From Micromonospora lupini str. Lupac 08 (GTDB lineage: Bacteria > Actinomycetota > Actinomycetes > Mycobacteriales > Micromonosporaceae): 64,000 bases of DNA. Shown in pieces: positions 28,733 through 36,479 of this stretch; the stretch's first letter is position 1; every line of letters starts with the position of its first letter. The notes under the pieces were generated by a model. The model made no database searches. It saw only the letters and a program-made list of their open reading frames with translations, and was not told the origin of the DNA. Made by a program: the position numbers and the translations under genes. Location of the stretch: contig NZ_HF570108.1 in NCBI RefSeq assembly GCF_000297395.2, positions 3,213,079-3,277,078 of the forward strand, given 5' to 3'.

Positions 28733-28759
28733 GATCGTTCCGCTATTCGTGAAACGATC
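28733..28759. promoter_or_regulatory. Inverted repeat in the VOC/WYL divergent promoter
   Basis: GATCGTT (28733-28739) and AACGATC (28753-28759) are perfect arms spaced by 13 bases, five bases before the WYL start codon. The position suits autoregulation by the WYL protein and control of the divergent VOC gene. Confidence 0.5.
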
Positions 28760-28764
28760 GGCGG

Positions 28765-29739
28765 GTGACTGTGGAGGCGACGACCGAGCGGGTGCTGCGG
28801 ATGCTGGCCCTGTTGCAGCGGCGGTCGTCGTGGACGGCCACCGAGCTCGCCGTCGAGGTGGGTGTCACCGACCGCTGCGTGCGCCGCGACGTGCAACGGC
28901 TGCGCGCACTCGGCTATCCCATCCACGCCACGGCGGGCGTGGGCGGCGGCTACCAGCTTGGCGCGGGCACCCGGCTGCCGCCGCTGCTCCTCGACGACGA
29001 GGAGGCGATAGCCACCGCGGTTTCCCTGCGGCTGGCGTCGGGGGGCACGGTCGCCGGGGCGGGCGAGGCGGCCCTGCGGGCGCTCACGAAACTCGACCAG
29101 GTGATGCCGGCGCGGCTGCGGGCCGAGGTGCGAGCGGTGCACGGCTGGACGGACACGCTCATCGGCCCGGTGGTCGAGATCGACGCGGAACTGCTGGTGA
29201 CACTCGCCCGCGCCTGTCGCGACGCGGTGCGGGTGCGGTTCCGCTACGCCGGCCGTGACGGCGGTGAGCGGGAGCGGACGGTCGAGCCGGTCCGGATGGT
29301 CACCACCGGCCGTCGCTGGTATCTGATGGCCTGGGACGTCGATCGCGACGACTGGCGTACGTTCCGCCTGGACCGGATGCGGGCCACGGCGGCGACGACC
29401 TGGCGTTTCCGGGCCCGTGACCATCCGGATCCGATCGCCTTCGTGCAGCGGTCCGTGACCGACGCGCCCTACCGCTACCTGGCCCGGGTGCGGGTGCACG
29501 CTCCACCCGAGCGCGTGCGGGAGGCGGTCCCACCGCAGGTGGGGCGCGTCGAGGCCGGGCGGGACGGTTGGTGCGTGCTCGTCGTCGGCGGCGACAGCCT
29601 GGACTGGCTCGCCGCGCACATCGCCCGCCTGCCCTACGAGGTGGAGGTGGTGGAGCCGGCGGAGCTGCGCGAGGCCGCGGCCCTGCTCGCCCGCCGCCTC
29701 GCGGCGATGGCCGGGGTGGCCTCGGAGCGCACGGTGTAA
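28765..29739 (+). CDS. WYL-domain transcriptional regulator (YafY type)
   Basis: This is a regulator of 324 residues. It has an N-terminal winged helix (about 5-60, with TATELAVEVGVTDRCVRRDVQRL), a central WYL domain (about 148-220, RRWYLMAWDVDRDDWRTFRLDRM) and a C-terminal WCX extension. WYL domains sense ligands or nucleic acid. The GTG at 28765 sits just after the dyad. Its last 106 bases overlap the convergent GNAT gene antisense. The divergent VOC gene is the best candidate target. Confidence 0.92.
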   Translation: MTVEATTERVLRMLALLQRRSSWTATELAVEVGVTDRCVRRDVQRLRALGYPIHATAGVGGGYQLGAGTRLPPLLLDDEEAIATAVSLRLASGGTVAGAGEAALRALTKLDQVMPARLRAEVRAVHGWTDTLIGPVVEIDAELLVTLARACRDAVRVRFRYAGRDGGERERTVEPVRMVTTGRRWYLMAWDVDRDDWRTFRLDRMRATAATTWRFRARDHPDPIAFVQRSVTDAPYRYLARVRVHAPPERVREAVPPQVGRVEAGRDGWCVLVVGGDSLDWLAAHIARLPYEVEVVEPAELREAAALLARRLAAMAGVASERTV

Positions 29740-30215
29740 CGCCGCAGCGACACCGGGCTGCCGTCCGGGGCGGTCCACGATGCCGTGCCGGTGCCCGTGC
29801 ACCGCCATCCGGTGCGCTCGTACAGGGCGACGGCCGCGGGACTGTCGGCGACCACCTCGAGCACCAGCCGCAGCCCGCGCGCGTCCGCCCAGTGCCGCGC
29901 CCGTCCCAGCAGAGCGCTGCCCAGCGCCGATCCTCGGGCGGCGGGTGCCACGAAGAGGCGAGAGACCTCGGCCGTCGGCCCGGCGAGCGGCTCGTCCGCA
30001 GCCTCGGGCAGGCGACGTACCGCGACGTGTCCGACGATCGTTCCGGCGGGGTCGACGGCGACCCAGGCGCGCGTCGGGCGCGGCTCGCGTAGCCAGCGGT
30101 GCGGGTCGGCGGGCCAGTTCAACGGATAGCGGTCGACCCGGTGGACGTCGGCGAGCGCCGCGACGCAGCCGTCGAGGTCGGTGGCGCGCCGGCGGCGGAT
30201 GCGCGGTGTGTTCAC
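29634..30215 (-). CDS. GNAT-family N-acetyltransferase
   Basis: This is an acetyltransferase of 193 residues. The acetyl-CoA motif A is RLFVAPAARGSALGSALLGRARHWA, and motif B follows with ALYERTGWRCTGTG. The start GTG at 30215 overlaps the stop of the upstream acetyltransferase gene as GTGA. The C-terminal ~35 residues (RSEATPAIAARRRA...) are Arg/Ala/Ser-rich and lie antisense to the 3' end of the WYL gene, so they may be a late extension beyond the fold. The substrate is unknown. Confidence 0.85.
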   Translation of the reverse strand: MNTPRIRRRRATDLDGCVAALADVHRVDRYPLNWPADPHRWLREPRPTRAWVAVDPAGTIVGHVAVRRLPEAADEPLAGPTAEVSRLFVAPAARGSALGSALLGRARHWADARGLRLVLEVVADSPAAVALYERTGWRCTGTGTASWTAPDGSPVSLRRYTVRSEATPAIAARRRASRAAASRSSAGSTTSTS

Positions 30216-30796
30216 AGGTCGTCGAAGGGGCGGGCGTAGCGGAACTCGCCCCGGATCGACTCGCGCCACGCGCTCAGCGGCCGGGCCATGAAGTACCGCG
30301 GACCCCACGGCTGTGGCGGGGTGACGCCCAGCTCGACGGCGGGCCGGAACCCGAAGCGGGGGTAGTACTCGGGATGCCCGAGCAGCACCACGAGGGGTTC
30401 GTCGCGGGCGTCGGCCGCGCCGAGCACCGCGTGCATCAACGCCGTGCCGACGCCGCGCCGCTGCCAGCCGGGCCGCACGCCGAGCGGACCCAGGCCCAAC
30501 GCCACCGGCGCACCGCCCACCCGGCCGCGGGTGGCCACCACGTGCCCCACCACCTGGCCGTCGGAATCGGTCGCCACCAGGGAGTACGCGGGCAGCCAGC
30601 CCTCATCGGTCCGCAGCGCGTCGACAAGCGTCGCCTCGACGGGCGTCGCCCCGAGCGGTGTTGCCGGGGCGGGCGTCGTTGCCCCGGCCTGCGTTGTCTC
30701 GACCTCCGCGCCATCGCCAGTGGTCGTGGCGAAGGCGGCGGCGTGCACCGCCCGGATGGCGTCGACGTCGGCGGGCGTCTCGCGTCTGATCAGCAC
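30212..30796 (-). CDS. GNAT-family N-acetyltransferase (YhbS-like)
   Basis: This is an acetyltransferase of 194 residues. The core motif is GLGPLGVRPGWQRRGVGTALM, followed by LLGHPEYYPRFGFRPA, typical of YhbS-like proteins. Between the first helix and the core is an insert (about 27-58) of degenerate A-T-P-type repeats (TTPAPATPLGATPVEATL) that looks like simple-sequence expansion. GTG 30796 is the start. The next gene's GTG overlaps its TGA, so the two acetyltransferases are translated together. Confidence 0.87.
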   Translation of the reverse strand: MLIRRETPADVDAIRAVHAAAFATTTGDGAEVETTQAGATTPAPATPLGATPVEATLVDALRTDEGWLPAYSLVATDSDGQVVGHVVATRGRVGGAPVALGLGPLGVRPGWQRRGVGTALMHAVLGAADARDEPLVVLLGHPEYYPRFGFRPAVELGVTPPQPWGPRYFMARPLSAWRESIRGEFRYARPFDDL

Positions 30797-31121
30797 CGCG
30801 CCACGATACGGGTGTCTCCGGCAGCGGCTCTACGCGTTTATCGACGGCGATCGGCCGATGACGCGGCGTCGTCGACTGTCGACGCAGGCGCGCTGCCGGG
30901 TGGCCCGGTCCTCGGTCGCGCCGCACGCCTCAGCCGGGAGGGCATGTCGCGGCAACGGCATATACCTGTGAGTCATAGTTATGACTCACAGGTATGTGGC
31001 TCGTCGGGTCGATGGCCCCGGGATCGGCCCACGTCGACCGCCGGGCCGAGTGCCGGGCCACCTCTCAGACCAGGCGGGCCAGGTAGGGGCCCTTACCCCG
31101 AGCGGCACGTTGCGCTGGGGC
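30797..31121. other. Gene-free region holding an isolated AT-rich palindrome
   Basis: About 325 bases between the acetyltransferase start and the end of the glutamate synthase-like gene. No supported coding sequence was seen. It must carry the acetyltransferase promoter. Its main feature is the long dyad at 30959-30998. Confidence 0.6.
30959..30998. promoter_or_regulatory. Long AT-rich perfect palindrome
   Basis: ATACCTGTGAGTCATA (30962-30977) and its exact complement (30980-30995) flank a GT centre. Pairing continues three bases further on each side with one G-T pair. It stands out in this GC-rich sequence and resembles a double operator. No regulator gene adjoins it. Confidence 0.6.
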
Positions 31122-32696
31122 TCAGCCGACGGCGGTGGCGGACGGAGGGGCGCTGCTGCCCCGGGGCGCCTCCGGGGTCATCAGCCGGATGATCTCCTTC
31201 TGATCGGCCGGCGAGGGCAGGCCCCAGTGCGGTCGGTAGCCGTACACCTCGTGCAGTGGGGTGGAGCCGGTGCGGCCGTCCAGGATCTCCACGGCGTCCG
31301 TGCCGATCAGGCCGGGGTGTTCCACGCCGCACGCCTCGGCGACCTTGGTCAGGTCCCGGCGCAGCGTCCCCAGGTAGTTGGCGGCCCGGACGGACTTGAG
31401 CGTCGGATCGAGGCCCCGCGCCAGCCACGCGTTCTGCGTCGCCACACCGGTGGGACAGGTGTCGGTGTGGCACTTCTGCGCCTGGATGCAGCCGATCGAC
31501 AGCATCGCCTCCCGACCCACGTTGACCATGTCGCAGCCCAGAGCGAACGCCACGATGGCGTTGTCCGGCAGGCCGAGCTTGCCGCTGCCGACGAACACCA
31601 CCTGCTCGTGCAGGTCGTGTTCCGCGAAGACCTTGTAGACCCGGGAGAAGCCCTGTTGGAACGGCAGCGACACCGAGTCGGTGAAGATCAGCGGCGCGGC
31701 CCCGGTGCCGCCCTCGCCGCCGTCGACGGTGACGAAGTCGACGCCCCGGCCGGTGTCGCGCATCAGGCCGGCCAGTTCCTGCCAGAAACTCAGGTCGCCC
31801 ACCGCCGACTTGATGCCGACGGGCAGGCCCGTCTCGGCGGCGAGCAGCTCCACCCAGTCGAGCAGGCTGTCACAGTCGGAGAACTCGGCGTGCCGCGACG
31901 GGCTGACGCAGTCCTGACCGGCCGGGATGCCCCGGGTGGCGGCGATCTCGGCGGACACCTTCGCCCCGGGCAGCAGCCCGCCGAGGCTCGGCTTGGCGCC
32001 CTGGCTCAGTTTGATCTCCAACGCCTTGACCGGTGCGCCGGCGACCAGGTCCTTCAGGCGGTCGAGGCTGAACCGGCCGTGCTCGTCGCGGCAGCCGAAG
32101 TACGCCGTGCCGAGCTGGAAGACCAGGTCACCGCCGTTGCGGTGGTACGGCGACAGGCCGCCCTCGCCGGTGTTCTGCAGGCACCCGGCCAGCGCGGCGC
32201 CCTTGTTCAGGGCCGTGATGGCGTTGCCGGACAGCGAACCGAAGCTCATTCCGGAGATGTTGACCACCGACTCCGGACGGAACGCGCGTGCCCGCCCCCG
32301 CGCCGCGCCGAGCACCTTCGCGCACGGCAGCCGTACGTCGTGCCCGGCCGTCGGGGACGACGGCGGCACCGCCCGGCCGAACGTGCGGTGCTTGATGATC
32401 GGGTAGCCGGGCGTGAACTCGATGTCGTTGTCCGTGCCGAACCCGAAGTAGTTGTTCTCCTGCTTCGCCGACGCGTACACCCAGCGGCGCTGGTCGCGGG
32501 TGAACGGGCGTTCCTCGTTGTTGCCGGCCACGATGTACTGCCGCAGCTCCGGACCGATGGCCTCCAGCAGGTAGCGGGCGCGGCCCAGCACCGGGAAGTT
32601 GCGCAGCAGCGCGTGGTCGCGCTGGATCAGATCCCGCGCGGCGAGTGCCGCGACGGCGGCGGCGACGGCGGGTACGGCTCGACGGGCCCATGTCAT
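31122..32696 (-). CDS. FMN-binding glutamate synthase family protein
   Basis: This is a 524-residue protein matching the stand-alone glutamate synthase central/FMN domain family. An N-terminal hydrophobic segment (about 8-22) may anchor it. The TIM-barrel body shows NISGMSFGSLSGNAI, TGEGGLSPYH, KLSQGAKPSLGG, FVTVDGGEGGTGAAP and DMVNVGREAMLSIGCIQAQKCHTDTCPTGVA in pieces spread over about 180-460; the last holds a cysteine cluster like that for a 3Fe-4S site. The glutamine amidotransferase domain is absent, so it may use other amino donors or partners. The start is ATG 32696 with an AAGG site. Confidence 0.9.
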   Translation of the reverse strand: MTWARRAVPAVAAAVAALAARDLIQRDHALLRNFPVLGRARYLLEAIGPELRQYIVAGNNEERPFTRDQRRWVYASAKQENNYFGFGTDNDIEFTPGYPIIKHRTFGRAVPPSSPTAGHDVRLPCAKVLGAARGRARAFRPESVVNISGMSFGSLSGNAITALNKGAALAGCLQNTGEGGLSPYHRNGGDLVFQLGTAYFGCRDEHGRFSLDRLKDLVAGAPVKALEIKLSQGAKPSLGGLLPGAKVSAEIAATRGIPAGQDCVSPSRHAEFSDCDSLLDWVELLAAETGLPVGIKSAVGDLSFWQELAGLMRDTGRGVDFVTVDGGEGGTGAAPLIFTDSVSLPFQQGFSRVYKVFAEHDLHEQVVFVGSGKLGLPDNAIVAFALGCDMVNVGREAMLSIGCIQAQKCHTDTCPTGVATQNAWLARGLDPTLKSVRAANYLGTLRRDLTKVAEACGVEHPGLIGTDAVEILDGRTGSTPLHEVYGYRPHWGLPSPADQKEIIRLMTPEAPRGSSAPPSATAVG

Positions 32697-32848
32697 GCCG
32701 GGCAACCTTTCCGCCCGCGCCGTCGGCCAAACCGCCGAGCCGGCGACATTGTGCTGCTCAGGGGTGGCGTGTCTGCTGGTGACAAGCGTTCGTCCGTGGC
32801 GGAGGCGGCGCGGGATCACCCCGCGCCGCCGCCGCCGTCGACGGAGGG

Positions 32849-33979
32849 TCAGTGGTGCGTGAAGGACTGGCGGACCGTGCCGCCGACGATCGTGCACCAC
32901 GTGCTCGTGCTGAGCTTGCCGTTGCGGGGCAGCCCGTGCAGCGCCTGCAGGTCCTGCACAGCCCTGCGGGTGGCGTGGTCGTACGCCCCGGTGACGGTGA
33001 CCGCGTACCCCTTGGTCGCGAGGATTTCCTGGACGGCCGTGACCGGCGCGCCCACGGCGTGCTGGTCCAGCTCCGGCGCCAGGGTCTCCCAGGTGGGCGT
33101 GGTCAGCGTGGCGTCCACGTCCACGGCGATGCCGTTGCGGGCCTGCCAGTCCTGCACGGCGGCCACGGTCGCGGCGTCGAACGTGCCGCTGACCGTCACC
33201 GCGTAGCCCCGGTAGGCAAGCAGGTGCTGCACCACCCGGACCGACGGCGAGTTGACGAACCGCCACAGGTCCGGCCAGCGGCGGGCCGGCACGTCACCCA
33301 GCTTGGTGCCGAGGGCCGCGTGGACCCGCCGCCGCAGCGCCGGGAACTGCCGATAGAAGGCCGCGCCGGGGCAGTCGGTGGTCCTGAAGTCCCAGTGGCC
33401 GAAGATGTCGAAGGCGTGCAGCCCGTACTGTCGGCAGATCGTCACGCAGAGCTTGACCAGCGAGTCGGTGAGCGCCTCCGGCGGCGTCTCGGTGACGTAG
33501 GTGCCCTCGTTCTCGATGCCGATGGCCCGGCCGTTCTCGCCCGGGCAGTGCGCCGAGATCATCTGGCGGTCGCCCGCCTCGAGGCGTTCCAGGCTGCCCC
33601 GGCGGCCCTCCAGCACGTAGCCGCCGCGGCTCACCGTGAAGTGCTGGCCGGTGTCCGACCAGCCGTTGCCGTCGATGTGCAGGTCCTGGCAGTCGTGGGC
33701 CAGCTTGACCGCCTGCTCCCGGGAGTAGTCGGTGACGTTGGGGAACGCCATGTGATGCACGATGATCTTGTTGGTGGCGATGGCGCTCACCGACAGCGGG
33801 TCCTTCGGTGGGCGGGCGGCCCACTCGTCGCAGCTGATGATCCAGTCCAGGTCGGTGCCGGGAGCGGCCTGCGCCGCGCCCGAAAAGGCGAGTTCGCTTC
33901 CGACGACGGCGACCGTGGCCGCGCCGAGACCGGCCCGCAGCAGCGTTCGGCGGTCCACTTCGGAATGGTCGACGTGCAT
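32849..33979 (-). CDS. Tat-exported PGRP-type amidase with two peptidoglycan-binding repeats
   Basis: This is a 376-residue wall amidase. The Tat signal has RRTLLRAGLGA (10-20). The amidase-2/PGRP domain (about 48-215) has zinc ligands His76 (IIVHHMAF), His195 (FGHWDF) and Cys203 (TDCPG). Two C-terminal peptidoglycan-binding-like repeats follow (about 232-292 and 305-372; VRVVQHLLAYRGYAVTVSG and VTAVQEILATKGYAVTVTG are clear copies). It should cleave the MurNAc-L-Ala bond outside the cell. The ATG at 33979 has an ideal AGGAGGAG site. It is divergent from the DIP1984 gene. Confidence 0.92.
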   Translation of the reverse strand: MHVDHSEVDRRTLLRAGLGAATVAVVGSELAFSGAAQAAPGTDLDWIISCDEWAARPPKDPLSVSAIATNKIIVHHMAFPNVTDYSREQAVKLAHDCQDLHIDGNGWSDTGQHFTVSRGGYVLEGRRGSLERLEAGDRQMISAHCPGENGRAIGIENEGTYVTETPPEALTDSLVKLCVTICRQYGLHAFDIFGHWDFRTTDCPGAAFYRQFPALRRRVHAALGTKLGDVPARRWPDLWRFVNSPSVRVVQHLLAYRGYAVTVSGTFDAATVAAVQDWQARNGIAVDVDATLTTPTWETLAPELDQHAVGAPVTAVQEILATKGYAVTVTGAYDHATRRAVQDLQALHGLPRNGKLSTSTWCTIVGGTVRQSFTHH

Positions 33980-34165
33980 GACATCTCCTCCTGCGGCCGA
34001 CGGCGGGGGGATGAAAAGTAGCTCCAGTGGCCGCACGCACTCCGGAGAATATTGCCAAAACTCACCCGTGCGCTAGACCTGTGCCGGCCTGAGTGGCAGC
34101 CGGATAAACCGGTCGGCTGGACGATCGACGATCGGCTAGTCTGGCCGCTCACTCGGGGGTGGATG

Positions 34166-34636
34166 ATGAGGCTTGGTGAGGCGCTGACAGAGCGCGCCGA
34201 GGCGGTACGGCGGGTCGAGCAGTTGCGGGCTCGCATCACCGGCAGCGCCCGCTACCAGGAGGGCGAGGTCCCTCCGGAGGACGCCGCGGAGCTGCTGACA
34301 GAGCTGGATCGGGTTCTCGACGACCTGGAGACGCTGATCCGCAGGATCAACCGGACCAACGCCGCCGTGCTCGTCGGCGACCTCGGCACGCTCACCGACG
34401 CGCTCGCTCGACGCGACGTCCTGCGCCTGCGGCACTCCGCGATCACAGCGGCCGCCGACGCCGCTGCGGGCGGTGGGCGTGGCCATGCGGCCCGCCAGCT
34501 CCGCTCCGAACTGAAGATGCTCGCCGCGCTGCCGGTCGCCGAGCTGCGCGGCCGTGCCGACGAGTTGGCCCGGGACCTGCGCGAACTCGACGTGCAGATC
34601 CAGCGGACGAACTGGGAGGCGGAACTGCTGGACTGA
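34166..34636 (+). CDS. DIP1984-family protein
   Basis: This is a 156-residue, highly helical protein matching the actinobacterial DIP1984 family (LLTELDRVLDDLETLIRRINRTN, LTDALARRDVLRLRHSAI, ending QIQRTNWEAELLD). Family members are predicted coiled-coil proteins of unknown function. The ATG at 34166 was preferred over the adjacent ATG at 34163 because GGGGG lies six bases upstream of it. It is divergent from the amidase gene across about 185 bases. Confidence 0.85.
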   Translation: MRLGEALTERAEAVRRVEQLRARITGSARYQEGEVPPEDAAELLTELDRVLDDLETLIRRINRTNAAVLVGDLGTLTDALARRDVLRLRHSAITAAADAAAGGGRGHAARQLRSELKMLAALPVAELRGRADELARDLRELDVQIQRTNWEAELLD

Positions 34637-34667
34637 CCGGGTCCAGTAACGATGTGGAGCAGGTAGC

Positions 34668-34764
34668 CGTCGTGGAGGCGTGTACACCCAGCGCCGGGCT
34701 GCAATCCCGGCACTTCTTGGCGCGCGGTGGGCAGCGTGGGGGTTCGACTCCCCGAGCACGATGC
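34668..34764 (+). tRNA. Divergent tRNA-like cloverleaf, anticodon GCA, long variable arm
   Basis: A 5-bp stem CCGGG/CCCGG (34694-34698, 34706-34710) closes the 7-base loop CTGCAAT, which reads as T33, anticodon GCA and A37, that is Cys. A T-arm follows with GGGG, TTCGACT and CCCC (34739-34753). CGTCGTG (34668-34674) pairs with CACGATG (34757-34763) as an acceptor-like stem with one G-T pair, and a 3-bp D-like stem (34679-34681, 34691-34693) fits between. A 28-base variable region and a GAG internal loop beside the T-stem are abnormal for tRNA-Cys. It could be a noncanonical minor tRNA, a decayed selC-like gene or a regulatory hairpin. Confidence 0.4.
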
Positions 34765-34995
34765 AGCCCCGCACCGAGGACAGGTAACAGTGCATCACGC
34801 ACGACACACCACCACGTACAGATCCACGGCGGCGAGGGCGGGCTCGGGGCACTCCACATCGTGGCGACCACCTGGGTCGCCGCAGAAACCCCTGATCGAC
34901 GGGACAGTCGCGAACCGGTCGGCGTTTCCGCGTGAGCTGGTGGGGGTAGGTCGGTGGCCTATCATCCCGGCTGCTCCGCGTGGAGGAACGACCAT
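34765..34995. other. Gene-free stretch upstream of the TQ-repeat membrane protein
   Basis: About 230 bases with no supported gene. It should contain the promoter for the gene at 34996. I see no convincing hairpin or operator in it. Confidence 0.5.
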
Positions 34996-36201
34996 ATGAG
35001 TGACAACGTCAGCGACGCGGTGGGCGACGCCCTTCGCTCGGTGATGCTCTTCCTGCCCAAGGCCGTCGCCTTCCTGGCGATCCTGGTGGCCGGTTGGCTG
35101 ATCGCCAAGGCCGTACTGAAGATCGTGGAGAAGGTCCTCGAACGTGTGGGCTTCGACCGCGCCGTCGAGCGCGGCGGCATCCGCCGTGCCCTGAGCCGCT
35201 CCCGGTACGACGCCAGCGACATCGTCGCGAAGCTCGTCTACTACGGGGTGCTGCTGCTCACCCTGCAACTCGCCTTCGGCATCTGGGGGCCCAACCCGAT
35301 CTCCGACCTGATCACCGCCGTGGTCGCGTGGTTGCCCCGCGCCTTCGTCGCGATCGTCATCGTCGTGGTCGCCGCCGCCATCGCCAACGCCGTGAAGGAC
35401 ATCATCAGCGGCGCGCTCGGCGGACTGTCGTACGGTCGGGTGCTGGCCGGTATCGCCTCGGTGTTCATCCTCGGCCTGGGCGTCATCGCGGCACTGAACC
35501 AGATCGGCGTGGCGACTGCGGTCACCACCCCGGTGCTGATCGCGGTGCTGGCCACCGTGGGCGGCATCCTCGTCGTCGGGGTGGGTGGTGGCCTCATCCG
35601 TCCGATGCAGAGTCGCTGGGAGGCGTGGCTGACCCGCGCCGAGCAGGAGTCGGCGCTGATCGCCACGCACGCCCGCGCGTACCAGGCGAGCCGCCGCGAG
35701 GCCGAGGCCGAACTGGCCCGCGCGGCGGCCACCCGCCCCGACCCGGTGGCCACTCCGACGCCGACCCGCTCGACGGACCCCGAGGCCACGCAGATGGTGA
35801 GCCGCCCGACCGACCCGGACGCCACCCAGGTGACGGCCCGTTCAGTCGACCCGGACGCCACGCAGGTCACGACCCGTTCGTCCGACCCGGAGGCCACGCA
35901 GGTGGTGACCCGTCCGGCCGACCCGGACGCCACGCAGGTGGTGCGGTCGTCGACCGACGACACGACGCAGGTGGTTGCTCGGGACGCGCCCGCCGTCGGC
36001 GTCCCGGCCCGGGAGAGCGTCGAGGACACGACGCAGGTGGTCGCCCGTCCGGCCGACCCGGACGCGACGCAGGTGGTCGGCCCCGGTCGGGAGGCCGACA
36101 CGACCCAGGTGATCAGCGGTGGCATCGTTCCCGGGCAGCGCAGCAGCGACGACAGCGACACCACGACTGTCATCCCGCCGGTGGACCCGAACCGGCGCTG
36201 A
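34996..36201 (+). CDS. Conserved TM-helix (CmpX-like) membrane protein with TQ-repeat tail
   Basis: This is a 401-residue membrane protein. Residues 15-200 hold about five hydrophobic segments with the repeated conserved-TM-helix pattern found in small MscS-like/CmpX proteins (VVAWLPRAFVAIVIVVVAAAI, GGLSYGRVLAG). After a charged helix (205-245) comes a disordered tail (259-401) with nine T-Q motifs, mostly D-x-T-Q-V: Thr265, 277, 289, 301 and 313 at exact 12-residue spacing, then 324, 346, 358 and 370, plus T-T-V at 390. These resemble Ser/Thr-kinase and FHA-binding sites. The ATG at 34996 follows GGAGGAA. A channel or scaffold role is inferred. Confidence 0.85.
   Translation: MSDNVSDAVGDALRSVMLFLPKAVAFLAILVAGWLIAKAVLKIVEKVLERVGFDRAVERGGIRRALSRSRYDASDIVAKLVYYGVLLLTLQLAFGIWGPNPISDLITAVVAWLPRAFVAIVIVVVAAAIANAVKDIISGALGGLSYGRVLAGIASVFILGLGVIAALNQIGVATAVTTPVLIAVLATVGGILVVGVGGGLIRPMQSRWEAWLTRAEQESALIATHARAYQASRREAEAELARAAATRPDPVATPTPTRSTDPEATQMVSRPTDPDATQVTARSVDPDATQVTTRSSDPEATQVVTRPADPDATQVVRSSTDDTTQVVARDAPAVGVPARESVEDTTQVVARPADPDATQVVGPGREADTTQVISGGIVPGQRSSDDSDTTTVIPPVDPNRR
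35770..36121 (+). repeat. In-frame repeats encoding D-P-D-A-T-Q-V units
   Basis: Imperfect 36-base units in the 3' part of the membrane-protein gene encode [ST]-x-D-P-[DE]-A-T-Q-[MV]-x-x-R. The first five are regularly spaced, the rest less so. The T-Q core is kept while flanking residues vary, which suggests selection on the Thr sites. Confidence 0.85.
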
Positions 36202-36215
36202 ACCGAGGCGCGACG

Positions 36216-36247
36216 ACGGGGCGGGATCCAGGCGGATCCCGCCCCGT
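36216..36247 (+). terminator. Strong intrinsic terminator after the TQ-repeat gene
   Basis: A perfect 14-bp stem (ACGGGGCGGGATCC and complement) closes an AGGC loop 14 bases after the stop codon. Confidence 0.9.
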
Positions 36248-36261
36248 TCCCGTCGCACCCC

Positions 36262-36349
36262 GCACGCCGTGAGCGCGCTGCCCGGCACGCCGTGAGCGCG
36301 CTGCCCGGCACGCCGAAAGCGCTGACCGGCACGCCGAAAGCGCTGGCCG
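36262..36349. repeat. Four tandem 21-23 bp repeats
   Basis: Two identical 23-base units (36262-36284, 36285-36307) are followed by two near-identical 21-base units (36308-36328, 36329-36349), all starting GCACGCCG and containing AGCGC. They lie between a terminator and the MFS gene at 36480. No spacers or coding frame are evident. Confidence 0.85.
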
Positions 36350-36479
36350 GGCACGATGACGCCGGTCTAACATCGCCGACATGACCTGGCGACATTGATC
36401 CGACGCCGTAGGCCGCACCCGTGGGCCGCCACGGGCACCGCACGTCCGGTGTCCGTCTCCACTCCCACGGGAAGGCCCC

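Noticed and set aside
30981..33206. A plus-strand frame starting inside the AT-rich palindrome
   Set aside because: It runs antisense through the glutamate synthase-like gene and lacks any recognisable domain.
36262..36349. A possible small CRISPR array
   Set aside because: The units are directly adjacent without spacers, the repeat is not palindromic in CRISPR fashion, and no cas gene is in the window.
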